This document shows, piece after piece, positions 1 to 6,190 of a stretch of DNA of 7,088 nucleotides. The notes below the pieces were generated by a model that worked only from the letters and a program-made list of their open reading frames with translations, did not search any database and was not told where the DNA came from. How positions within the stretch are numbered: the stretch's first letter is position 1; each line of letters opens with the position of its first letter. The DNA lies in contig CAMSXY010000061.1 of assembly GCA_947065955.1 (NCBI GenBank), forward strand, positions 1 through 7,088, written 5' to 3'. Both the position numbers and the translations under genes were made by a program. This DNA is from an uncultured Caryophanales bacterium. Its GTDB lineage: Bacteria; Bacillota_I; Bacilli_A; RF39; UBA660.

Positions 1-853
1 AATTATACTTTTTCCACCATTCAATATCGGTTTGATCTCCAAATGTACAACACATAACTACACCGGTTCCCTTATCAAGAGCAACTTTAGAATCGCCCAT
101 AATAGGAACTTCGATATCTAAAATAGGAATCTGGGCATGTTTTCCAATCAAATGTTTATGTATCTCATCCTCTGGGTTTACAAACACACACACAATAGCA
201 GGAAGAAGCTCTGGTCGTGTTGTTGCGATTGTAAATTTTTCATTTTCTTCTACTGTTTTAAATTCAATATAGTTAAAAGTTGTTTGCATTGTTTTTGTTT
301 CAAGCTCTGCTTGGGCAATGGAAGTTAAACATTCATTACACCATAAAGCAGGAGACTCTTTATGATAACAATGTCCTTTTTGGATTAAATCTAAAAAGGA
401 TAATTGACTAATTTTTATGGTAGAAGGACTTACTGTCTTATAATGGATATTCCAATCTGTACTAACCCCTAATTTACTAAACAATTCTTCAAATTCAGCT
501 TCGTATTTATCGGTTGTTTCATAACACAATTTTGAAAAAGCTTCTCTTCCAATCTCATGGGCTTTTTTTCCTTGTTCTTTTTCAACAAGTCGTTCACTTG
601 GAAGACCATTATCATCAAAACCAAACGGATAAAAAATATTATATCCTCTAAGTCTTTTATAACGAGCAATCATCTCTGTTTGAGAATAAGAAAAAATATG
701 TCCAATATGAATTTTTCCATTGACCGTAGGGGGAGGCGTATCGATTGAAAAAACTTCTCTTTCATCTGGAGTGAATTTATAGATTTCTTTTTCCTTCCAA
801 TAATTTAACCATTTTGTTTCTTTTTCTTCTGCATTATACTTTTTATCTAACAT
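1..853 (-). CDS. valS: Valyl-tRNA synthetase, archaeal/rickettsial type, N-terminal part (gene runs off the window's left end)
   Basis: Class I synthetase that charges tRNA-Val with valine in the cytoplasm. The 284 visible residues cover the first half of the Rossmann catalytic domain and much of the CP1 editing domain. Seen: the ATP-binding HIGH motif as HIGH at 49-52 in PPPTVNGKIHIGH; FGFDDNGLPSERLVEK at about 77-92; a CNEC cysteine pair at the start of the insertion; the editing-site stretch TTRPELLPA; and GTGVVMCCTFGDQTDIEWW near the cut end. The usual Bacillus-type ValRS has a GxDHAGIATQ stretch and TTRPET instead, so this copy belongs to the form known from archaea, Rickettsia and actinobacteria (family knowledge, recalled). 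The KMSKS motif and anticodon-binding domain lie outside the window. Two in-frame ATGs exist, at 859 and 853; 853 is chosen for its better ribosome-binding-site spacing. Expression is controlled by the T-box leader directly upstream. Confidence 0.95.
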   Translation of the reverse strand, partial: MLDKKYNAEEKETKWLNYWKEKEIYKFTPDEREVFSIDTPPPTVNGKIHIGHIFSYSQTEMIARYKRLRGYNIFYPFGFDDNGLPSERLVEKEQGKKAHEIGREAFSKLCYETTDKYEAEFEELFSKLGVSTDWNIHYKTVSPSTIKISQLSFLDLIQKGHCYHKESPALWCNECLTSIAQAELETKTMQTTFNYIEFKTVEENEKFTIATTRPELLPAIVCVFVNPEDEIHKHLIGKHAQIPILDIEVPIMGDSKVALDKGTGVVMCCTFGDQTDIEWWKKYN

Positions 854-862
854 AAACATTTT

Positions 863-869
863 CCCTTCT
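863..869 (-). promoter_or_regulatory. valS ribosome binding site (decides between two starts)
   Basis: AGAAGGG on the minus strand. It lies 9 nt before the ATG at 853 but only 3 nt before the ATG at 859, so the downstream start, giving MLDKKY rather than MFMLDKKY, fits normal spacing better. Confidence 0.7.
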
Positions 870-872
870 AAT

Positions 873-899
873 AAAAAAACGTCCCAAAGATAAGGACGT
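873..899 (-). terminator. Conditional intrinsic terminator of the valS T-box
   Basis: On the minus strand ACGTCC (899-894) pairs with GGACGT (884-879) around a short loop, followed by a T run (879-873). It overlaps the 3' strand of the antiterminator and ends about ten bases before the valS ribosome binding site. Confidence 0.93.
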
Positions 900-918
900 G
901 ATGACGTGGTACCACCTT
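892..918 (-). promoter_or_regulatory. T-box antiterminator
   Basis: Helix A1 pairs AAGG (918-915) with CCTT (895-892). Helix A2 pairs ACG (907-905) with CGT (898-896) around a TCATCA loop. Between them is the canonical 7-nt bulge TGGTACC. The bulge TGGT matches a tRNA 3' end of ACCA, that is, discriminator base A, as in bacterial tRNA-Val. The 3' half shares bases with the terminator stem, so the two folds exclude each other. Confidence 0.92.
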
Positions 919-1000
919 AATTTGTATTTAAAAATACCTTAAACTCTTAACGCGAGTAACGGAAATATCTTACTTTTTTTCGGATATTCAACTTCCTTGC

Positions 1001-1003
1001 TAC
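1001..1003 (-). promoter_or_regulatory. T-box specifier codon GTA (Val)
   Basis: GTA followed by the purine G, in the 3' side of the specifier loop of Stem I. Shifting one base upstream would give GGT (Gly), but the gene product is ValRS and GTA is followed by a purine as usual for T-boxes. Confidence 0.75.
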
Positions 1004-1096
1004 CTTCTATTTATCTTTAAATCTATTTTCACCTGCCATAGACTCTCTTTATTAAAGAATAAATATACTCCTCAAGTTCTCTGTTTTTATAAATAA

Positions 1097-1125
1097 ATAT
1101 TACTATAAAAGCCTATATTTGTCAA
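1097..1125 (-). promoter_or_regulatory. Sigma-A type promoter of valS
   Basis: Perfect -35 TTGACA (1125-1120), a 17-nt spacer, then a -10 TAATAT (1102-1097; 4 of 6 to consensus). The predicted start near 1090 places transcription just before the base of T-box Stem I, which supports the assignment. valS therefore has its own transcription unit, separate from the pilin-like gene upstream. Confidence 0.8.
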
Positions 1126-1156
1126 GAAATCTATTTGAATATATCAAGACTCCAAA

Positions 1157-1177
1157 AAAATACTTTTTAAATATTTT
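1157..1177 (-). terminator. Possible weak terminator after the pilin-like gene
   Basis: Reading the minus strand, AAAATA (1177-1172) can pair with TATTTT (1162-1157), with T bases continuing to 1154. The stem is only A-T pairs and therefore weak. It sits about 30 bases past the stop of the pilin-like gene and before the valS promoter. No better terminator was seen there. Confidence 0.25.
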
Positions 1178-1207
1178 ATATTTTCTAGTTATGTTTTTTA
1201 TAAGAAA

Positions 1208-2644
1208 TTAAGATTCGAGTAGAACTACACGAAAAGATATATTTTCTGCACTGTCTCCATTATAACGATCAAAAACGAAAATATTACTTGGTGAAATAGC
1301 TTTTCCACCGCGTACAAGCCAAATACCTGTATTGGATAAAATACGTGCAGTGGATTCGTACCAACTGCTTTTTCCTTTAGAAAAATTTCCAAGCTCTAGG
1401 GTAGCATCTCCAAGCTTTCCTCTTTTATAATCCTCTAATTCTTGAAAAGTAATCCCATATGCATATAAATCGTAATATTTGCTTTCTGGAAAAGGGATTC
1501 CCTCCACTGAAGTTCCACTCGCAATTTTTCCAGCAAAACCTGAATTTCCATTTTCCGTTAGTCCACTCATAGGAGTTCCTCCTTCTTCTGCAAGAACCCC
1601 CATAACGTACTGCCAAAATCCACTCATATCATAAATACCATAAATATTCCCTGTTGTACTGGCAAGGACGCCTATTTCTGTATCATAAGCATTTTGACAT
1701 CCACTAAATTCGGCTCCATTTTGTACGCTTGCTGCACAACCCGTTGTGTAAGTACTACTATTGTTATTTCGAATCTCTTCTTCTTTTCCATATATGGAAG
1801 AAGAAAGGTAAGCAATTGCTCCCCACTCCATGTTTTTCATCACATGGGAATCCATAGTACTTGAAAATCCATAAATATTATTTGATTTCGTCATTTCTTG
1901 ACTTGCCAAAAAGGCGTTGGCTATTTGGATTCCTCTAAAACTAGGCACATTTGGTTTAATCGTAATTTCTTTTGCAGGATCATTTATATTGATCTTTTCT
2001 AGATTACTCGCTGCAAATTTTCCAACCCAGAATCCGTTTACTTCTTTGTCTCCAAAAGTAAAAGCTGGATGGGTAAGCCATTCATCTTTATGTGTTCCAA
2101 AGGATTTTGGATCCGTTTTCCCTTCAAAAGCGATGGAAATTATTTGTACATTAGAATCTAAAGAATCCTTTACTTGTATTTCACTCACTTCTGAAAAAAG
2201 CTGATAACGAAATCTTGGAACCCAAACGAAATAAGTTAAAATATCAGCCTCCATGATGGGTTCTCCTGCTTCTGCATATAAATATTTTTCACGCGAAGCT
2301 TCGGTTACTGTAACCGCATTGGCCCATTTTTTTTCGCTATAATTATACCAATTTTGGTTATACTCACTTTCATAGGATGCTTTTATCCATCTTTTTTCAT
2401 TTTCATCATAAGTAATTGGGATCATATTATTAGAAATTTCTGGAACACTAGCACCACTACTATCTATTTTTTGGTTATTTTCAAAATCTTCACTGTGTAA
2501 TTTTTCCAGTACTTCTTGTTTTAATTTATCTACAAGAAATTTTCGAGTACTTAAAAGAGACAAAATCGAAAAAACTAAAACTAAAAATAAAATTAAGATT
2601 CCATAAAGCATACCCGAAATAGCAAAACCTTTATTATTTTTCAT
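1208..2644 (-). CDS. Prepilin-like surface protein with C-terminal FGE/C-type-lectin-like domain
   Basis: A 478-residue protein with no firmly known function. The N-terminus has a short basic leader, KNNKG, then FAISGMLYGILILF and a hydrophobic helix to about residue 32, followed by RKFLVDKLKQEVLEKL; this is the layout of type II/IV prepilins, with likely cleavage at G6/F7. The usual Glu at mature position 5 is replaced by Gly11. After a linker (about 50-130) comes a domain with FVWVPRFRYQLF (139-150), GFWVGKFAAS (204-213), KNMEWGAIAYL (270-280), TTGNIYGIYDMSGFW (330-344), WLVRGGKA (442-449) and FRVVL near the end. This resembles formylglycine-generating-enzyme/C-type-lectin-like folds. C303 and C316 might form a disulfide. 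Start: AAAGGAG lies 6 nt before the ATG. It lies 29 bases after the deacetylase gene, probably in one operon. It is likely membrane-anchored or pilus-assembled and exposed, with a binding rather than enzymatic role (inference). Confidence 0.75.
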   Translation of the reverse strand: MKNNKGFAISGMLYGILILFLVLVFSILSLLSTRKFLVDKLKQEVLEKLHSEDFENNQKIDSSGASVPEISNNMIPITYDENEKRWIKASYESEYNQNWYNYSEKKWANAVTVTEASREKYLYAEAGEPIMEADILTYFVWVPRFRYQLFSEVSEIQVKDSLDSNVQIISIAFEGKTDPKSFGTHKDEWLTHPAFTFGDKEVNGFWVGKFAASNLEKININDPAKEITIKPNVPSFRGIQIANAFLASQEMTKSNNIYGFSSTMDSHVMKNMEWGAIAYLSSSIYGKEEEIRNNNSSTYTTGCAASVQNGAEFSGCQNAYDTEIGVLASTTGNIYGIYDMSGFWQYVMGVLAEEGGTPMSGLTENGNSGFAGKIASGTSVEGIPFPESKYYDLYAYGITFQELEDYKRGKLGDATLELGNFSKGKSSWYESTARILSNTGIWLVRGGKAISPSNIFVFDRYNGDSAENISFRVVLLES

Positions 2645-2673
2645 AAAATACTCCTTTCTTATTTATAAAATAT

Positions 2674-3882
2674 TTAATAAGTAACTATGGAAAGTCCATT
2701 TTTATTGACTACTTTTTCTTCTTGTTCCTTAGGAACAGTTATTGTATTTTTATCTCCATCGGAAATATAACGATTATTTTGTAATTGTTTAAAACTATAT
2801 TCAATATCAAAATAAACACCATTGTTATCGTAAGCACGAATTCTTTTTATATACTGCGCATTAAAAGTGGAAGAAAAAGGAGAATAATCGCTTTCCCATC
2901 CAACGCGTAGGGTAGATTTTGTATGATAAGTCATTCCTTCATAAGTTCCATCTAAAATAGTTTTAAAATTAGGATTGCTAAAACTTCCTGGAGTGCCAAA
3001 GGGAAGAGCTACAATATTAACATATTTTCCTGGAAGGATTTCTTCTAATATTTTATAAATTCTTCCGACTTCATTCTGGGTAGCAGAAATAGATGTTTTT
3101 TCTAAGTTGGCATGACTATAAGTATGATTTCCAATATCATATCCATGAGAAGTAAGCCAATTTAAAATTTCTACATTGTATTCCCTTTGTCCAAATAATC
3201 CACCATTTATAAAAAAAGTAGCAGTTACTTGGAAATCAGGATATTTTTTTTTGAAACTTTCAAGAATTCCAATTGCTGAATTAGGATCAATTATCAAATT
3301 TCCTTCTTCATCCTTTCCCGTAATTTTAATATTATTGGAAAGTCCATCGTCAAAGGTAAGAATCAAGGGACTATATCCAAAAGGGACATCAATAATGCCA
3401 TCTACATAATCTGTAAGGCGAATCATACGATATCCTTCTTTATAATAAAATTCTAAATCAGCTCGAAAAGCTTCTGCGGTTCTTTGATATCCATCTTTGT
3501 CAATATTTCCTCCTGTATAAGGTGTATCTTCATTTTTTTTATTTTCAATGCCATGATACATCATTACTGGAATTCTTCCAAGTTCATTTATCTTATATTC
3601 TTTGTAAACAGAAGGATCTTTTCCTAAGGAAAAAATAACGGTTAATTCCTTTTTCCCTGTTAATTTTTCATTTGGTAAAATACTTTGCGAAATAAACTCT
3701 CCCTTAGGAATCTTTATATCATACTGTTCTATAATTTTTAAATCTAGTTTTTTAGAAGTTGCATAAGATAAGATTTCTTCCCTGTTTAAGGTGGAAAGAT
3801 CTATCATATTTTCTATTACATCTTCTTTTTTTCCACAAGAGGCAAGAAAAAAAATTATAAAAAGACAAATTATTTTCTTCAT
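2674..3882 (-). CDS. Lipoprotein polysaccharide deacetylase (NodB-like) with PASTA-like segment
   Basis: A 402-residue envelope enzyme predicted to remove acetyl groups from a cell-wall or surface polysaccharide such as peptidoglycan. The N-terminus MKKIICLFIIFFLASC is a lipoprotein signal with lipobox LASC, giving lipidation at C16. Residues about 26-88 resemble one PASTA repeat (IPKGEFISQSILPNEKL, then IFSLGKD). The NodB domain shows LTFDDG (catalytic D178, metal-binding D179) and HTYSH (H253, H257). Motif 3 is degenerate: VALPFG (291-296) lacks the usual Arg and one Pro of the RPPxG type. An upstream ATG at 4002 would overlap clpB and place the signal peptide internally, so the start at 3882 is preferred; AGGAAAG lies 11 nt before it. 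It is followed after 29 bases by the pilin-like gene. The substrate cannot be read from sequence; a xylan or chitin deacetylase is possible but less likely given the lipid anchor and PASTA-like part. Confidence 0.88.
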   Translation of the reverse strand: MKKIICLFIIFFLASCGKKEDVIENMIDLSTLNREEILSYATSKKLDLKIIEQYDIKIPKGEFISQSILPNEKLTGKKELTVIFSLGKDPSVYKEYKINELGRIPVMMYHGIENKKNEDTPYTGGNIDKDGYQRTAEAFRADLEFYYKEGYRMIRLTDYVDGIIDVPFGYSPLILTFDDGLSNNIKITGKDEEGNLIIDPNSAIGILESFKKKYPDFQVTATFFINGGLFGQREYNVEILNWLTSHGYDIGNHTYSHANLEKTSISATQNEVGRIYKILEEILPGKYVNIVALPFGTPGSFSNPNFKTILDGTYEGMTYHTKSTLRVGWESDYSPFSSTFNAQYIKRIRAYDNNGVYFDIEYSFKQLQNNRYISDGDKNTITVPKEQEEKVVNKNGLSIVTY

Positions 3883-3906
3883 AAGTCCATCTACTTTCCT
3901 ATTAAT

Positions 3907-3915
3907 ATTGTAACA
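3907..3915 (-). promoter_or_regulatory. Possible extended -10 promoter for the deacetylase/pilin-like operon
   Basis: TGT followed by TACAAT (5 of 6 to TATAAT) right at the end of the clpB terminator T run. No convincing -35 is seen 17-18 nt upstream. Transcription would start near 3900, almost at the ribosome binding site. The alternative is read-through from clpB. Confidence 0.3.
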
Positions 3916-3944
3916 AAAAAAAAGAAAGAAGGCTACCCTTCTTT
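3915..3944 (-). terminator. Intrinsic terminator of clpB
   Basis: Minus strand: AAAGAAGG (3944-3937), loop GTAG, CCTTCTTT (3932-3925), then C and nine T (3923-3915). The perfect 8-bp stem begins about 18 bases after the clpB stop codon. Confidence 0.88.
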
Positions 3945-3961
3945 TAAAATAACAAAAAATA

Positions 3962-6067
3962 TTAGGAAATATTTGAAATAACAAATTGATCTTTTTGTAC
4001 ATCGATTAAGACCTGACTTCCTCGTTTTATTTCATCTAATAAAATCGCATTGGCAAGTAAGGTTTCAATATGTCTACTAACATATCTTTTAATAGGTCTA
4101 GCCCCATAGGAAACATCATAAGCCTGTTCAATAATATATTCTCTTGCTTGTTCTGTAAGAGAAATTATTATGCGACTTTCCTTTAAACGACTTGAAATTT
4201 CTACTATAATTTTGTCTAAAATATCATAAATGGTTTCTTTAGAAAGGGATTTAAAAATAATAATTTCATCGATACGATTAATAAATTCCGGTTTAAATGT
4301 TTGTCTTAGAGCATTCATAACGAGTTCGTTACTATTTTCTTGTTCTTCTAAAATAAATTCACTTCCTAAATTAGATGTCATTATAATCACTGTATTTTTA
4401 AAATCCACAGTTCTGCCCTGTCCATCCGTAATTCGACCATCATCTAAAATTTGTAAAAGAATATTGAAAACATCCTTATGAGCCTTTTCAATTTCATCAA
4501 AAAGAATAATACTATAAGGATTTCTTCTTATGGCCTCGGTTAGCTGTCCCCCCTCATCATAACCAACATATCCAGGAGGAGCTCCAACAAGTCTTGATAC
4601 GGAATGGGCTTCCATATATTCGCTCATATCAATACGAACCATATGGCGTTCATCGTCAAATAATTCAGAAGCAAGCGTTTTTGCAACTTCTGTTTTTCCA
4701 ACTCCTGTTGGCCCTAAAAAGATAAAGGATCCAATAGGTCGATTCGGATCTTTAATCCCAGCACGTGCTCGAATAATTGCTTCACTTACTAACTTTAAAG
4801 CTTCTTCTTGACCCTTTACTCTTTTTTTCATATTTTCTTCTAGATGAATTAGTTTTTCTCTTTCTCCACCTACTAATTTATAAATTGGAATATTGGTCCA
4901 TTTAGAAATAATGGCTGCGATATCGTCTTCATCTACAATATCGCTTAAAATCTTAGATTGGTCTTTTTTCTTTAGATCTTCAATTTCTTTTTCAATTGTT
5001 GGAATAACACCATGACGAAGTTTTGCTGCTGTTTCAAGATCGTAGTTGTTTTCTGCCTGTTCTAAACGGAAATGGCTTTTTTCAAGTTCTTCTTTCTTTT
5101 TATTAATTTGATCGTTTAGATTTTTTTCTGATTCCCAATTTTTTCTTAAAACGGTTTCTTTTTGTTTTAAATCGGTAATTTTATCTTTGATCTCTATTAC
5201 ACGTTGTTTTGAGATTTCATCTTTATCTTTTTTGATGGCTTCTAATTCAATTTCAAGTTGCATAATTTTTCTTGTCAAATTATCTAAATCAACAGGAACA
5301 GAGTCAATTTGCATCTTTATCGTAGCGCAAGCTTCATCGATTAAGTCAATTGCTTTATCGGGTAAAAAACGGCTTGTAATATAACGATCCGATAAGGTTG
5401 CTGCTGCAATTAAAGCTTTATCTTTAATTGTGACTCCATGATATACTTCAAAACGTTGTTTTAATCCTCTTAAAATCGTAATAGTATCTATTACATTAGG
5501 GGCTTCTACTTTTACTTTTTGAAAACGTCTTTCTAAAGCTCCATCTTTTTCAATATATTTACGGTATTCATTTAAAGTCGTTGCACCAATTAATTTAATT
5601 TCTCCACGGGCAAGAAGAGGCTTTAACATATTCCCAGCGTCCATAGCCCCTTCGGCTCCCGTTCCTACGATCATATGGATTTCATCAATAAAAACAATGA
5701 TTTCTCCATTACTCTCTTTTATTTTATTTAAAACGGCTTTTAGGCGCTCTTCAAACTCTCCACGATATTTAGCACCTGCAACCAAGGCTCCCATATCAAG
5801 CTCCCAAATCGTTTTATTTTTAAGACTATTGGGAACATCTCCTTTTACAATGCGGGCAGCAAGTCCTTCTACAATGGCGGTTTTTCCAACACCTGGCTCA
5901 CCTATTAAAACAGGGTTATTTTTCGATTTACGTGAAAGAATTCTTGTGATACTACGAATTTCTTCATCTCTACCAATTACAGGATCTATTTTCCCATCTC
6001 GAACATTTTTAACAATATCACGACCATATTTTTCAAGTACATTTACGTTTTGTTCTTCCATCTCCAT
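3962..6067 (-). CDS. clpB: ClpB disaggregase without the Clp N-domain
   Basis: An AAA+ Hsp100 chaperone that, as a hexamer working with DnaK, threads aggregated proteins through its pore in the cytoplasm. It has 701 residues against about 860 for typical ClpB. AAA-1: Walker A GEPGVGKT (56-63), pore loop KYRGEFEER (about 100-108), Walker B VFIDE (125-129), arginine fingers R180/R181. The coiled-coil M-domain, about 268-375, is full length, which separates ClpB from ClpC/ClpA. AAA-2: Walker A GPTGVGKT (452-459), pore loop GYVGY (499-503), Walker B ILFDE (521-525), arginine finger in NRID (R598), sensor-2 GAR (655-657). No ClpP-binding IGF-type loop is seen. The roughly 150-residue substrate-binding N-domain is absent, and an optimal ribosome binding site in front of the ATG shows this is the real start. 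Regulated by HrcA through CIRCE; an intrinsic terminator follows. Confidence 0.97.
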   Translation of the reverse strand: MEMEEQNVNVLEKYGRDIVKNVRDGKIDPVIGRDEEIRSITRILSRKSKNNPVLIGEPGVGKTAIVEGLAARIVKGDVPNSLKNKTIWELDMGALVAGAKYRGEFEERLKAVLNKIKESNGEIIVFIDEIHMIVGTGAEGAMDAGNMLKPLLARGEIKLIGATTLNEYRKYIEKDGALERRFQKVKVEAPNVIDTITILRGLKQRFEVYHGVTIKDKALIAAATLSDRYITSRFLPDKAIDLIDEACATIKMQIDSVPVDLDNLTRKIMQLEIELEAIKKDKDEISKQRVIEIKDKITDLKQKETVLRKNWESEKNLNDQINKKKEELEKSHFRLEQAENNYDLETAAKLRHGVIPTIEKEIEDLKKKDQSKILSDIVDEDDIAAIISKWTNIPIYKLVGGEREKLIHLEENMKKRVKGQEEALKLVSEAIIRARAGIKDPNRPIGSFIFLGPTGVGKTEVAKTLASELFDDERHMVRIDMSEYMEAHSVSRLVGAPPGYVGYDEGGQLTEAIRRNPYSIILFDEIEKAHKDVFNILLQILDDGRITDGQGRTVDFKNTVIIMTSNLGSEFILEEQENSNELVMNALRQTFKPEFINRIDEIIIFKSLSKETIYDILDKIIVEISSRLKESRIIISLTEQAREYIIEQAYDVSYGARPIKRYVSRHIETLLANAILLDEIKRGSQVLIDVQKDQFVISNIS

Positions 6068-6074
6068 AAAATAT

Positions 6075-6082
6075 CCCTCCTT
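6075..6082 (-). promoter_or_regulatory. clpB ribosome binding site (fixes the N-domain-less start)
   Basis: AAGGAGGG on the minus strand, 7 nt before the ATG at 6067. The near-perfect match and spacing, with promoter and operator directly upstream, show that the short ClpB is the primary product and not an internal start of a longer gene. Confidence 0.93.
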
Positions 6083-6114
6083 GCATTTATTTTATGTTCT
6101 TTTTGAACAAGATC

Positions 6115-6143
6115 ATTATAACACAAAAAATAGCACTTGTAAA
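6115..6143 (-). promoter_or_regulatory. clpB sigma-A promoter with extended -10
   Basis: -35 TTTACA (6143-6138; 5 of 6), 17-nt spacer, -10 TATAAT (6120-6115; perfect) preceded by TGT, an extended -10. Predicted start is near 6108, giving a leader of about 40 nt. That leader opens with a small dyad, TGTTC-N5-GAACA (6095-6109). The -35 and part of the spacer lie inside the CIRCE operator. Confidence 0.9.
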
Positions 6144-6161
6144 GTGAGAGTGCTATTTTTT
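6125..6161 (-). terminator. Probable terminator of the upstream surface-protein gene, overlapping CIRCE
   Basis: The CIRCE arms are extended by flanking A6 (6125-6130) and T6 (6156-6161) into a 13-bp stem: AATAGCACT-type arms with an 11-nt loop. Read on the minus strand it ends in a T run followed by GTG, about 30 bases past the stop of the upstream gene. The T run is partly inside the stem, so strength is uncertain. The shape could work on either strand. Confidence 0.55.
6130..6156 (-). promoter_or_regulatory. CIRCE element (HrcA operator)
   Basis: Inverted repeat TAGCACTT-N9-GAGTGCTA on the plus strand, against the consensus TTAGCACTC-N9-GAGTGCTAA: exact 9-nt spacing and 15 of 18 arm positions matching. 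It covers the clpB -35 and spacer, so bound HrcA should block RNA polymerase and release it on heat or protein-folding stress (established mechanism). hrcA itself is not in the window. Confidence 0.93.
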
Positions 6162-6190
6162 TCTGTCATTCTTATGTTTATATTTGTCTT

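Larger units (their letters stand above)
873..1090 (-). ncRNA. T-box riboswitch leader of valS (valine-specific)
   Basis: Complete T-box leader of about 220 nt between the valS promoter and gene. The base of Stem I pairs AACTT (1078-1074) with AAGTT (994-990). Above the specifier loop, TATTTATTCTTTA (1065-1053) pairs with TAAAGATAAATA (1019-1008). The 3' side of the specifier loop reads GAAGGTAGC, giving specifier codon GTA (1003-1001), which is valine and agrees with the downstream gene. The antiterminator with the T-box sequence and the mutually exclusive terminator follow. Uncharged tRNA-Val should pair with GUA through its anticodon and with UGGU through its ACCA end, stabilising the antiterminator and switching valS on. 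The mechanism is established for the family; the pairings were read here by eye. Confidence 0.95.

Noticed and set aside
1001..1005. Glycine specifier GGT in the T-box
   Set aside because: One base upstream of GTA; the downstream gene is clearly ValRS and GTA has the expected following purine.
1208..2644. Diversity-generating retroelement target
   Set aside because: The C-terminal domain resembles the lectin-like fold used by such targets, but no reverse transcriptase, template repeat or IMH-like site is present in the window.
3883..4002. Longer start for the deacetylase at 4002, overlapping the clpB 3' end
   Set aside because: It would read through the clpB terminator and place a clear lipoprotein signal peptide 40 residues inside the protein; the ATG at 3882 begins exactly at that signal.
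6095..6109. LexA/SOS box
   Set aside because: The half-sites are in the order GTTC-N5-GAAC, opposite to the Gram-positive GAAC-N4-GTTC arrangement.
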